Shown piece after piece: positions 9,701 to 18,523 of a DNA stretch of 34,705 nucleotides. Each line of letters begins with the position of its first letter. The first letter of the stretch is position 1. Source of the stretch: Phycisphaerae bacterium (GTDB lineage Bacteria; Planctomycetota; Phycisphaerae; Sedimentisphaerales; Anaerohalosphaeraceae); NCBI GenBank assembly GCA_012517095.1, contig JAAYVQ010000270.1, positions 1 to 34,705 on the forward strand, in the 5' to 3' direction. Position numbers and translations under genes: made by a program. Under the pieces are notes generated by a model. The model was not told where the DNA came from and ran no database searches. It saw only the letters and a program-made list of their open reading frames with translations.

Positions 9701-9951
9701 TCCGGCCGTTCCTTGCGAATAATCTCCGTCAGTGCCCCGACCGTCAGCGGCTCGATATAGGTCACCGTCGCCATCCCCGGATCAGTCATGATCGTCGCAG
9801 GGTTGGAGTTGACCAGCACCGTCTCATACCCCAGCGACCGTAGCGCTTTACACGCCTGCGTCCCGGAGTAGTCGAACTCGCAGGCCTGCCCGATCACGAT
9901 CGGACCGGAACCGATAATCAAAACCTTGTGGATATCATTGCGTCGCGGCAT
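6751..9951 (-). CDS. carB: Carbamoyl-phosphate synthase large subunit
   Basis: 1066 aa with duplicated ATP-grasp halves: [29 protein letters not shown] and [25 protein letters not shown]; C-terminal MGS-like domain. Confidence 0.98.
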   Translation of the reverse strand: [1066 protein letters not shown]

Positions 9952-10166
9952 AGGGCTCCCTTTCGAAGCTCAAGTGGTATCGGAAATCGGAGGATTCAAT
10001 CGGAAAGCCCCCACCTGTTCGGCCGGAAAGACCCTCTCCCATCGGCAGATTGTCCTCCTCCTGCCGGACGGGGGCCCAAAATGGCATGGATGCTTCCCTG
10101 ATTTTCAAACGGTCTTTTCCCTGGTCTCAAGCCGGCACGGAATCCCGGCCGCACCGGTAACGCGAC

Positions 10167-10195
10167 AGAATACGCCAATCCTTCTTACCTGTCAA
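10167..10195 (-). promoter_or_regulatory. Candidate carB promoter
   Basis: On the minus strand: TTGACA (10195-10190), 17-bp spacer, TATTCT (10172-10167). Implies a leader of about 200 nt before carB. Confidence 0.4.
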
Positions 10196-10324
10196 GTCCG
10201 CAGCACCAGATTCGCCCCAACCTTCATAAACCCCGCTAATACTACTAATAATCGAATCCAATATTCATGATTCACGATTCAATTCCCTTGCCTGGGCTTC
10301 CTCTCTCGATTACCATATATTCCT

Positions 10325-11467
10325 ATGAAAATACGAAAATCAGCTCAAAAGTCCTTTATTAAAACCGTAAGGGTTTGCATCCTTGAAACGCCGTTGATCC
10401 ATCCCTTTCGCATTTCCACCGGCCAACACGACTCCCTTCATAATGTGTTGCTGATCCTCCGCCTAAACGATGGTACCTGCGGTTTCGGAGAAGCTGCAAT
10501 CGCCACGCACATCACCGGCGAGACCGTTGAATCGACTATCGCCTTGCTTCGCCGTGTCGCTCCCCATCTCAAGGGCCGTTTCATCGGCGATTATCATCGC
10601 ATCCTCACCGAACTGGGTTCTGATCTTGACGCGATTCCCTCGGCCCGCACAGCCGTTGAAATGGCGTTACTGGATGCGCTGACACAAACCTTGAATATTC
10701 CTCTATGGCGATTCTTCGGGACCCGTGCCGAACGATTATCCACTGACATCACGCTGGTCATCGCCGACGCCGAACAAACCCATGACTCCGTCCGGGGTTT
10801 TGTCCGCGCCGGTTTCCGCCGCTTCAAGATCAAAGTGGGCCTCGATCCCGCATCCGACCTCGACCGTGTCCGCATCGTCCACGCCGCCGCTCCTCGCGCC
10901 GGCATTATCCTCGACGCAAACCAGGGTTTCTCCGCGCCGGCCGCACTGAAGTTTCTTCAGCGCCTGGCTCGCTTCGGTATCCGCCCCATCCTCGTCGAGC
11001 AGCCGGTGCACCGCAACGACTGGGACGCAATGCGGTGGATCACCCGCCGTTCACCGTCGCCGGTCTGCGCCGATGAATCCCTGCAATCGGTGGCCGATGT
11101 CGTCCGTATCATCCAGCTCGGCGCCGCCCACGCCATTAACATCAAGCTGGCCAAGTTCGGTTTCCTCCAGTCCATCCAGATGGCCGCCCTCGCCCGTGCC
11201 TCCGACCTGTCGCTGATGATCGGCAGCATGATGGAGACCAACCTGTCGGCCACGGCCGCCGCACACTTCGCCGCAGGTATCGGCGGATTTGACTTCGTGG
11301 ACCTCGATACGCCCTTCTTCATTCCCGACCATGCCGACCAAAATCCGTATCTTTCTCCCAACGGCATCTATGACCTCGTCAAATGTGCCTCCGGTATCGG
11401 TATTCAGAAGGTCTCATCCGGCCTTCGTCTTCGGTATTTCGGCATACCGAGAAATATTCCCTCTTGA
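10325..11467 (+). CDS. L-Ala-D/L-Glu (dipeptide) epimerase, enolase superfamily
   Basis: Muconate-lactonizing subgroup motifs: KIKVG, ILDANQGF, LVEQPV, CADESL, NIKLAKFG, GSMMET. Confidence 0.85.
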   Translation: MKIRKSAQKSFIKTVRVCILETPLIHPFRISTGQHDSLHNVLLILRLNDGTCGFGEAAIATHITGETVESTIALLRRVAPHLKGRFIGDYHRILTELGSDLDAIPSARTAVEMALLDALTQTLNIPLWRFFGTRAERLSTDITLVIADAEQTHDSVRGFVRAGFRRFKIKVGLDPASDLDRVRIVHAAAPRAGIILDANQGFSAPAALKFLQRLARFGIRPILVEQPVHRNDWDAMRWITRRSPSPVCADESLQSVADVVRIIQLGAAHAINIKLAKFGFLQSIQMAALARASDLSLMIGSMMETNLSATAAAHFAAGIGGFDFVDLDTPFFIPDHADQNPYLSPNGIYDLVKCASGIGIQKVSSGLRLRYFGIPRNIPS

Positions 11468-11678
11468 CCAGACAGCTCGGATACGGTATTTTGTTTCGAT
11501 TCTTGGCGGTATAAAAGTGAATAGATGGTATAGACGAAGCATAGTAATTCTGCCGGATTTCATTCAGAAACCTGTGAATGCTATAATCGGCCGGAGCCAG
11601 GGTTGATTAACCATGGGCAAGGCCTTCGTTAAACCGGCTCGAATTCTATCGCCGTTATTTGTTTCAATTTCAGGAAAT

Positions 11679-11752
<74 letters not shown>

Positions 11753-11797
11753 GTCGTTGTCATCGATTCATCGGGAACCCCTATCAGGAATCCAGGC

Positions 11798-12790
11798 ATG
11801 GCAGATTTTTTGACCACAATATTGGCAAAAGCGGCATCGAACCTCAAGACGATCGTATTGCCGGAAGGCCACGATCCCCGAACCTTGCAGGCGGCCCAGG
11901 TGATCGTCGAAAAGAAAATCGCCAAACTGATCATTCTCGGCGATCCGGATGAGATGGCGCCTAAGCTCGGGCCGGAGCTCAAAAGCGGACGGATCGAACT
12001 GATGAAGCCGACTCATCACCCCCTGAAAAAAGAACTGGCCGAAAAGCTTTACGAGATCCGCAAGCACAAGGGCATGACGACGATGCAGGCCGAGGTGGTC
12101 ATCGCCGACGAAATGTATTTTGGAACGATGCTGGTCAAGACCGGCCGGGCCGATGGGCTGGTGTCCGGGGCGACGCATTCGACGGCCGACACGGTTCGGC
12201 CTGCGCTGCAGATCATCAAACCTGCCGAGGGGAACAAGACTGTATCGAGTATGTTCTTCATGTGTTTTCCGGAGGTGACATACCTGTTCGCCGACTGCGG
12301 ATTGGTACAGGATCCCAACGAATCCGAGCTAGCGGATATCGCGGTTTCGACGGCCAAGACCGCCTTTCAGTTCGGTTTTGAGCCGCGAATTGCGATGCTG
12401 TCGTATTCGACCAAAGGTTCGGCCAAGGGCGACGGGGCCGCCAAGGTCGTGATGGCGACCGAGCGAGCCAAGGCGACTTTGGATGCGATATACGGGGGTA
12501 AGGTCGTTATTGACGGAGAGCTTCAATTCGACGCCGCTTTTGTCCCGGATATTGCCGCCAAGAAATGCCCGAACAGCCCCCTGAAAGGTCAAGCCAATAC
12601 ATTTATCTTTCCCGATCTGGGCGCTGGAAATATCTGCTATAAGGCGACTCAACGGTTGGCCAAGGCGGAGGCCTATGGTCCGGTTTTGCAGGGACTGGCC
12701 AAACCGGTGAATGACTTGTCGCGGGGATGCAACAGCGACGATATCGTCGCGACGGTGGCCGTAACGGCCATACAGGCGATGGATGTATAA
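11798..12790 (+). CDS. pta: Phosphate acetyltransferase
   Basis: Start trimmed from 11726, which lies inside the tRNA, to MADFLTTILAKAASNLKTIVLPEGHDPRTLQAA. KTGRADGLVSGATHSTADTVRPALQII, MLSYSTKGSAKG and NTFIFPDLGAGNICYKATQRL are PTA motifs. Confidence 0.95.
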   Translation: MADFLTTILAKAASNLKTIVLPEGHDPRTLQAAQVIVEKKIAKLIILGDPDEMAPKLGPELKSGRIELMKPTHHPLKKELAEKLYEIRKHKGMTTMQAEVVIADEMYFGTMLVKTGRADGLVSGATHSTADTVRPALQIIKPAEGNKTVSSMFFMCFPEVTYLFADCGLVQDPNESELADIAVSTAKTAFQFGFEPRIAMLSYSTKGSAKGDGAAKVVMATERAKATLDAIYGGKVVIDGELQFDAAFVPDIAAKKCPNSPLKGQANTFIFPDLGAGNICYKATQRLAKAEAYGPVLQGLAKPVNDLSRGCNSDDIVATVAVTAIQAMDV

Positions 12791-12811
12791 CGATCCTTCG
12801 AAAGGGATTGT

Positions 12812-13285
12812 ATGGGAGGGGTTAAAAAAAGCTGGCGGGATAACAAGGACCTGCCGAAAGTCGAAACAATCACCCCCAAGATGAGCCAGCGATGGGGGAC
12901 GGGAACAGTGGTGATCCCGGCGCCGAAGGAGGTGGACTCCGTGATGAAACGGGTCCCCAGAGGCAAGGTGATTACCATCAACGAGATTCGACAGGTTCTG
13001 GCCAGGAAATATCACGCCACAATCGGATGTCCCCTGACCACGGGGATCTTCGCCTGGATCGCCGCTCACGTCGCCGACGAAGAGGAAAAGGCCGGAAAAA
13101 CGAAGATCACTCCCTTGTGGAGGACCCTGAAGGCCGGAGGAATGCTCAACGAGAAGTACCCGGGTGGAGCTTCGGAGCAGAAACGGCGACTCCAAGCCGA
13201 AGGACATCGGGTTGTACATAAAGGACGGAGCCGGAACTGGATTGTCGAAAATTTTGAGGACCGTCTGTGTCGCCCCGAAGATTAG
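12812..13285 (+). CDS. MGMT-family / alkyltransferase-like (ATL-type) protein
   Basis: VDSVMKRVPRGKVITINEIRQVLA and TPLWRTLKAGGMLNEKYPGGASEQKRRLQAEGH align by eye with the MGMT DNA-binding fold. The expected PCHR active-site motif reads PLWR. Confidence 0.8.
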   Translation: MGGVKKSWRDNKDLPKVETITPKMSQRWGTGTVVIPAPKEVDSVMKRVPRGKVITINEIRQVLARKYHATIGCPLTTGIFAWIAAHVADEEEKAGKTKITPLWRTLKAGGMLNEKYPGGASEQKRRLQAEGHRVVHKGRSRNWIVENFEDRLCRPED

Positions 13286-13647
13286 TCGGCATTCCGCGTT
13301 TCGTCATCCACCAGCACCAAACCCCGGATGGTGTCCATTGGGATTTCATGATGCAGGAAGGACATCGACTTCTCACCTGGCGGTTGCCGGTCCGACCGGA
13401 ACACATTGACAACCAAGCGATCGAGACGGAGATGATCTTCGACCATCCTCTGCGGTTTTTGACTTATGAAGGCCCGGTCCAGAATCAAACCGGAAATGTT
13501 CAGATCGTGGATCGGGGGACTTACACCCTTCTGAAACGCGATGGGAGTCACTTCCTGATGGAATTGGCCGGGGATATCCTCAGGGGACGGTTTCACATCA
13601 TTCATCACTCACTGAACGATTGGATATTTCAGCGTGTCGTCGAGTAA
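13267..13647 (+). CDS. Stand-alone LigD-type 3'-phosphoesterase domain protein (DNA ligase D N-terminal-like)
   Basis: GTG start; RFVIHQHQTPDGVHWDFMMQEGHRLLTWRLP resembles the PE-domain signature FVIxxHxxxxxHxDFxLE...L.SWAVP. Overlaps the preceding CDS by 19 nt. Confidence 0.75.
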   Translation: MSPRRLVGIPRFVIHQHQTPDGVHWDFMMQEGHRLLTWRLPVRPEHIDNQAIETEMIFDHPLRFLTYEGPVQNQTGNVQIVDRGTYTLLKRDGSHFLMELAGDILRGRFHIIHHSLNDWIFQRVVE

Positions 13648-13665
13648 TGCGGGGATGAGGTTCAA

Positions 13666-15021
13666 TCACCGGCCGCAGAACTTCATAACTTGATCCAGAT
13701 ACTTCTGTGCCGACTCCGGTGAAGAGGCCTCCACGATTGCCCGCATAACCGGCTCGGTGTTGCTGGTACGGAGGTGGATCCAGCCGTCGGGCAAATCGAA
13801 ACGAAGGCCGTCGCGGGAATCGATGCGGGCGGAAGAAAAAAAGGTTCGTGCCTTTTCAAGAACGGTCCGGGCCAGTTGTTGGTCGGCGGAGAATTTGGTC
13901 TTGAGCATGGTATATCGCGGAATCCTCGCAACCAGTTCGGATAATGAAAGATTCGTCTCCGCCATGAGTTGCAGAACGATCGCCATCGAGACTAAGCTAT
14001 CCCGAACCGGACCGATGCGAAGGTCGATCACGCCGCCGTTGCCTTCACCGCCGATGACACAGTGGTTGGCGATCATGGCCTGGGCCACATGCGCTTCGCC
14101 GACCGGCGTGCGGAGAACGGAACATCCCGCAGCAGAGGCAATGTCGTCGATCATCCGCGAAGTCGAGAGGTTCGTCGCAGCGGAACCCTTTTTGTGCCCG
14201 AACACCCACTGAGCACAGAGGGCCAGTGTATATTCTTCGCCGATGTAACGGCCCTGTTCATCGACGATGGCCAGTCGGTCGGCATCCGGATCCTGGGCGA
14301 AACCGAGATCGGCTCCGGATTGACGTACTGTCCCGCAAAGCCCCTGCAGATTCTCCGCAATCGGTTCGGGCGTGTGAACAAACAGGCCAGTCGGTTCCAG
14401 ATTCATTGGGATCACTTCACAACCAAGCCGCTCCAACAGAGATCGGCCGGGTCGGCCACCGGCACCGTTGACGCTGTCCAGTACGACTTTGCGGCGTCGG
14501 GAAGCAATACGATCCGGTTCGACGATCGATACGACTTTATCGATGTGAACCTGATCGGGTTGATCATAGACGCTCGTCCGACCACAACGGACCGAATCGA
14601 CATACTGAATCGATCTGGCAAAGTAAATCGAACGAATCTGCTCGGCCAGAGGAGCCGGCGGGGCAATCCCATTGTCCAGGAGCAATTTGATCCCGTTGTA
14701 TTCGATTGGATTGTGCGAGGCGGTGATGACAATACCGCCTGCGGCGCCGAGATGGCGTACGAGAATGCCGACGGTGGGCGTCGTTACAATGCCCAGATCA
14801 ACGACGCCCAGGCCAACCGCCGTGACACCGGCCGAGATCGCGGCAGCCAGCATCGGACCCGAGGGACGGCTATCGCGACCGAGAACCACCGAGCCCGACT
14901 TGCCTGTGCTTTTGAGAAAAGTACCGAAGGCGGCGCCGTATGCCGCCGCAAGGTCCGGGGTTAAATTTTCGCCGATGATCCCTCGCATTCCGCTGATGCT
15001 GATGATAAGTTCCCGCGCCAT
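13666..15021 (-). CDS. Phosphoglucosamine mutase / phosphomannomutase family
   Basis: SISGMRGIIGENLTP, VLGRDSRPSGP, GIVITASHNPIEYNGIK, FAQDPDADRLAIVDEQG, GEGNGGVI. Confidence 0.9.
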   Translation of the reverse strand: MARELIISISGMRGIIGENLTPDLAAAYGAAFGTFLKSTGKSGSVVLGRDSRPSGPMLAAAISAGVTAVGLGVVDLGIVTTPTVGILVRHLGAAGGIVITASHNPIEYNGIKLLLDNGIAPPAPLAEQIRSIYFARSIQYVDSVRCGRTSVYDQPDQVHIDKVVSIVEPDRIASRRRKVVLDSVNGAGGRPGRSLLERLGCEVIPMNLEPTGLFVHTPEPIAENLQGLCGTVRQSGADLGFAQDPDADRLAIVDEQGRYIGEEYTLALCAQWVFGHKKGSAATNLSTSRMIDDIASAAGCSVLRTPVGEAHVAQAMIANHCVIGGEGNGGVIDLRIGPVRDSLVSMAIVLQLMAETNLSLSELVARIPRYTMLKTKFSADQQLARTVLEKARTFFSSARIDSRDGLRFDLPDGWIHLRTSNTEPVMRAIVEASSPESAQKYLDQVMKFCGR

Positions 15022-15027
15022 ATGTCC

Positions 15028-16836
15028 TCAGAGTTTGCGTGTTTTTTCGAGCGTGACTTTTAGCCGATCAACGACGGTGTCAACCTGCTTGTCTTTCAGA
15101 GCGAGAATGTCACGGAGGGCCTCGCCAATCGGAGGAAGATAGGTTTCGATATACCCGCGTTTTTTCATTTCGTCATGAATGCGACGCTGTCGTCGGAGGA
15201 ACATGCCAAGCTTGCGTCCGCACTCCTGAATCGCCAGCTTGATTTCCTTGATGATTTCCGGGTAATGAGCGATGGCCTCCTTGCTTTCCGAAGTGAAGGG
15301 AACCCAGACGGAAGCCATATGAATCATGAGCATGGCCGGTCCCCCGGGCAAGGCGCCCTTGCTCTGGCTGAGACCATAGTTGCGCCAGTTGATTTCCATC
15401 ACGGATTTATAAAATGCACAGGCCGATTGTTGATAAAGCAGAGGCACACGGTTGGCAAATCGCGTCAACCGCAGAAGGGGTTCTCTGTCGGATTCGGAAG
15501 CGGTCTGATTTGCGCTCTCCGGTTCATCCTTGTCACGGAAGCCGTAGGCCATGGCGGCCTCGATCAGGAAAGGATTCCCGCGATAGACGGCAGGTTTGCG
15601 AGTACATGCGGAATAGAATTCGGCCTCGACAACCCGTTTCAGACCTTCTATCAGTTTCTCTTCGCCAATGGGGCCGATACAATCCGTCGGCGGGGCCATT
15701 AACTTGGTGGAATTGATGGCCTCATGAAGTCGTTCCGCATCCTTCAACGTCATCTTGCCGGGATGAAGCCGGACGGACAACTTGGCCTTCTGTGCGATAT
15801 CGGAAGCCAGTCGCGGACTGACACGGGAGAATTCCGAACGGAGAAACTCGACAAGCGTTTTACTGGAACTCTGGCGTCCCATCTTGAAGAGAATGCCGAT
15901 TTCAACTCCATAGGGATGGGGTTTGATCTCGACGGGCAGGAATGGCATTTCGTTATTCCGGCGCGCGTACTCGTACCGATTACCGTCCGGAGCGTTGTAA
16001 ATCAGGGTTGCGTGAGGATTGGCGATCGCCGTCTGGGCAACATATTCATCAACGGATTGACGGCCCTTCTGATAGCGACCTTCGAGAGAAATCGTGACAA
16101 TGGTACCCGTCGGAAGATCAAACTCGCATTCCTCATCAAGGATGACCTCCGGCCGGTTCCGGGTAGTATCAATCTGGACATGATAGTGGCAGGCGCTCTT
16201 TTTCGGGCTGGTCCGAGAGATAATCTGCACGGGTTCGCCTGTCGTTAAAAGCCCGTACATGCCCGCGGCGCTGATGCCGATACCCTGCTGACCCCGGCTC
16301 ATCTTCAGCGTATGAAACTTGCTGCCATAAAGAAGTCGAGCGAAGATATTGGGCACCTGTTGTTTTACAATCCCGGGGCCGTTGTCCTTAACCGTGATGG
16401 TAAATTTGTTTTCGGTATTCGCTACCGGGCGGATATCAATGGTGATATCCGGCAAAATGTGGGCCTCTTCGCAGGCGTCAAGCGAATTGTCCACGGCCTC
16501 CTTGACCGCCGTCAGAAGGGCTTTTCGAGGATTGTCAAAACCCAGCAAGTGGCGGTTTTTTGCGAAAAATTCGCTGACGGAGATATCCCGTTGCTTGGCG
16601 GCCATCGATTCGGCCGTAGCGGCTTGATGACGCGATTTACGACGGGGAAAGTCGCCGGCCCGAGACGAGGATTCGTCCCGGGCCGGTTCATCTTGCGGTT
16701 CGATTGACGCGGCGGTATCCACGGGCGACCGATCCATCACGGCCGCAACGGTCGGGGTTGTGACCGATTTTTGCGACGGAGCGTCTTCAAAAGCAAAACT
16801 TAACTGGTTTCCTTTTGAAACCTTCCTTGCTGACAT
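15028..16836 (-). CDS. top6B: DNA topoisomerase VI subunit B
   Basis: FFAKNRHLLGFDNPRKALLTAVKEAVDNSLDACEEA, DNGPGI and GQQGIGISAAGMYG (GHKL/Bergerat ATPase); IGEEKLIEGLK; ANRVPLLYQQSACAFYKSV and STRKL-like transducer region WVPFTSESKEAIAHYPEI. Confidence 0.95.
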   Translation of the reverse strand: MSARKVSKGNQLSFAFEDAPSQKSVTTPTVAAVMDRSPVDTAASIEPQDEPARDESSSRAGDFPRRKSRHQAATAESMAAKQRDISVSEFFAKNRHLLGFDNPRKALLTAVKEAVDNSLDACEEAHILPDITIDIRPVANTENKFTITVKDNGPGIVKQQVPNIFARLLYGSKFHTLKMSRGQQGIGISAAGMYGLLTTGEPVQIISRTSPKKSACHYHVQIDTTRNRPEVILDEECEFDLPTGTIVTISLEGRYQKGRQSVDEYVAQTAIANPHATLIYNAPDGNRYEYARRNNEMPFLPVEIKPHPYGVEIGILFKMGRQSSSKTLVEFLRSEFSRVSPRLASDIAQKAKLSVRLHPGKMTLKDAERLHEAINSTKLMAPPTDCIGPIGEEKLIEGLKRVVEAEFYSACTRKPAVYRGNPFLIEAAMAYGFRDKDEPESANQTASESDREPLLRLTRFANRVPLLYQQSACAFYKSVMEINWRNYGLSQSKGALPGGPAMLMIHMASVWVPFTSESKEAIAHYPEIIKEIKLAIQECGRKLGMFLRRQRRIHDEMKKRGYIETYLPPIGEALRDILALKDKQVDTVVDRLKVTLEKTRKL

Positions 16837-16917
16837 TTCACGAACTCCATTTCCTTACGCCGACCGTCAGCGGGATCGCCGCTGCGGCGCCAATGTTTCA
16901 AAGAGCCAACCGATTCA

Positions 16918-18504
16918 TTAATCCAGATTACAGTGATAAACCTCATTGACAAAATCCAGATCTTTGAGTTCCTTGAGGACGGCCTCGCCCGGGGCCTTAT
17001 CGAGACTGACGGCCAGAATGGCCTTGCCCTGATCAAGTTTCTGGCCGACACCCATGGTGCTGATGTTGATTTTGTGACGACCCATAATGGTACCGACATG
17101 GCCGATTACGCCGGGTTTGTCGTCGTTGAAGATCACGGCCAGCGTACCCTTGGGCGTCACCTCGACATTGAATCCGTCGATCTCCAGGATCCGGAAGATT
17201 TTGTCTCCGAAGATCGTGCCTCGGACATACCGAGTAACCTTATCGGTGGAAACCGTCGCGGAGAAGCTGGACGCGACATCCTGGGCCTCGGGATTTTTGA
17301 CTTCGTCGATTGTAATTCCGCACTCCTTGGCCAGAAGTGCGGCATTGACGATATTCACGGGAGCATCGCTGTGCGGCTGCATCAGACCAATGGTGAAAGC
17401 GGTCGTAACGGCAGTCAGGGGCTTGGAGGCGATTTCCCCTCGATATTCAATACGAACGCTTTTAATGCGACCATGGGCAATCGTTGCCAAGACCGTCCCG
17501 ATACGACGAGACAACTCGGCATATTGGGACACCATCGGCGGAAGAGAAGCCATCGAGGGGGCATTGACCGCATTGCGGATCGGTCCGCCCTTAAGAGCAT
17601 CCACCAGAATCTGCGCCGCTTCCACGGCGACTTCGATCTGGGCTTCGTGTGTACTGGCCCCCAAATGCGGGGTCACTATGCAGTTGGGCAATTCCTTGAA
17701 TCCCCAATTCTCCGGCGGTTCCTTGGCGAAGACATCCAGCGCCGCGCCGGCGATGGTATTGACTTTCAAAGCTTCAAATAGATCGTTTTCGTTGATCACG
17801 CCGCCGCGGGCGCAATTGACGATGATCGCGGACGGCTTCATCATCTTCAGTTGCGGGGCGGCGATCATATTCAGCGTCTGCTCATTTTTGGGGACATGTA
17901 AGCTGATATAATCGGATTCGCGGAAGATCCGCTCGAGATTGTCGGTGACCTCGATGCCCAGTTCTTCGGCGGCTTTGGGGGTAGCCAGCGGATCGTATCC
18001 CAGGACCTTCATGTCAAAACCCAGAGCCATCTTGGCGACGGCCTGACCAATACGGCCCAGACCGATCAATCCGAGAACTTTGTGATTGAGCTGATTACCC
18101 GTGAATGACTTGCGGTCCCAGTTTCCCGCCTTCAGACTGACACAGGCGGGCACGACCTTGCGGGAAATCGCCAACATCAGGGCCATCGTGTGTTCCGCGG
18201 CGCTAAGGGTATTTCCGCCGGGAGTGTTCATGACGATAATCCCTCGCTTGGTGGCTTCCTTGACATCGACATTGTCAATACCGACGCCCGCGCGGGCAAT
18301 TCCGCGAAGCTTGGCACAATGGCCAAGAACCTTGGCCGTTACTTTGGTGTCGCTGCGGATGATCAGACCGTCGAATTCCCCGATAATTTTAATGAGGTCG
18401 TCTTCGCTCAGTCCGGTCTTAATGACCGGCTCGACGCCTTCCATGTTCTTCAAAAGTTCGATACCTTCTTTGGCCAGCTTGTCGCTGATAAGAATTTTCA
18501 ACAT
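16918..18504 (-). CDS. serA: D-3-phosphoglycerate dehydrogenase with C-terminal ACT domain
   Basis: Start trimmed from 18630 to MLKILISDKLAKEGIELLKN. KLRGIARAGVGIDNVDVKEATKRGI, LGLIGLGRIGQAVAKMALGFDMKVLGYDP, CARGGVINENDL, ACT domain at the C-terminus. Confidence 0.95.
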   Translation of the reverse strand: MLKILISDKLAKEGIELLKNMEGVEPVIKTGLSEDDLIKIIGEFDGLIIRSDTKVTAKVLGHCAKLRGIARAGVGIDNVDVKEATKRGIIVMNTPGGNTLSAAEHTMALMLAISRKVVPACVSLKAGNWDRKSFTGNQLNHKVLGLIGLGRIGQAVAKMALGFDMKVLGYDPLATPKAAEELGIEVTDNLERIFRESDYISLHVPKNEQTLNMIAAPQLKMMKPSAIIVNCARGGVINENDLFEALKVNTIAGAALDVFAKEPPENWGFKELPNCIVTPHLGASTHEAQIEVAVEAAQILVDALKGGPIRNAVNAPSMASLPPMVSQYAELSRRIGTVLATIAHGRIKSVRIEYRGEIASKPLTAVTTAFTIGLMQPHSDAPVNIVNAALLAKECGITIDEVKNPEAQDVASSFSATVSTDKVTRYVRGTIFGDKIFRILEIDGFNVEVTPKGTLAVIFNDDKPGVIGHVGTIMGRHKINISTMGVGQKLDQGKAILAVSLDKAPGEAVLKELKDLDFVNEVYHCNLD

Positions 18505-18523
18505 GGCAAACGACTCCTTCCTA

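Noticed and set aside
9952-10320. Known riboswitch (cobalamin, TPP, SAM, ykkC and others) in the carB leader
   Set aside because: Compared by eye with remembered consensus cores on the minus strand; no convincing match, only generic GC-rich hairpins.
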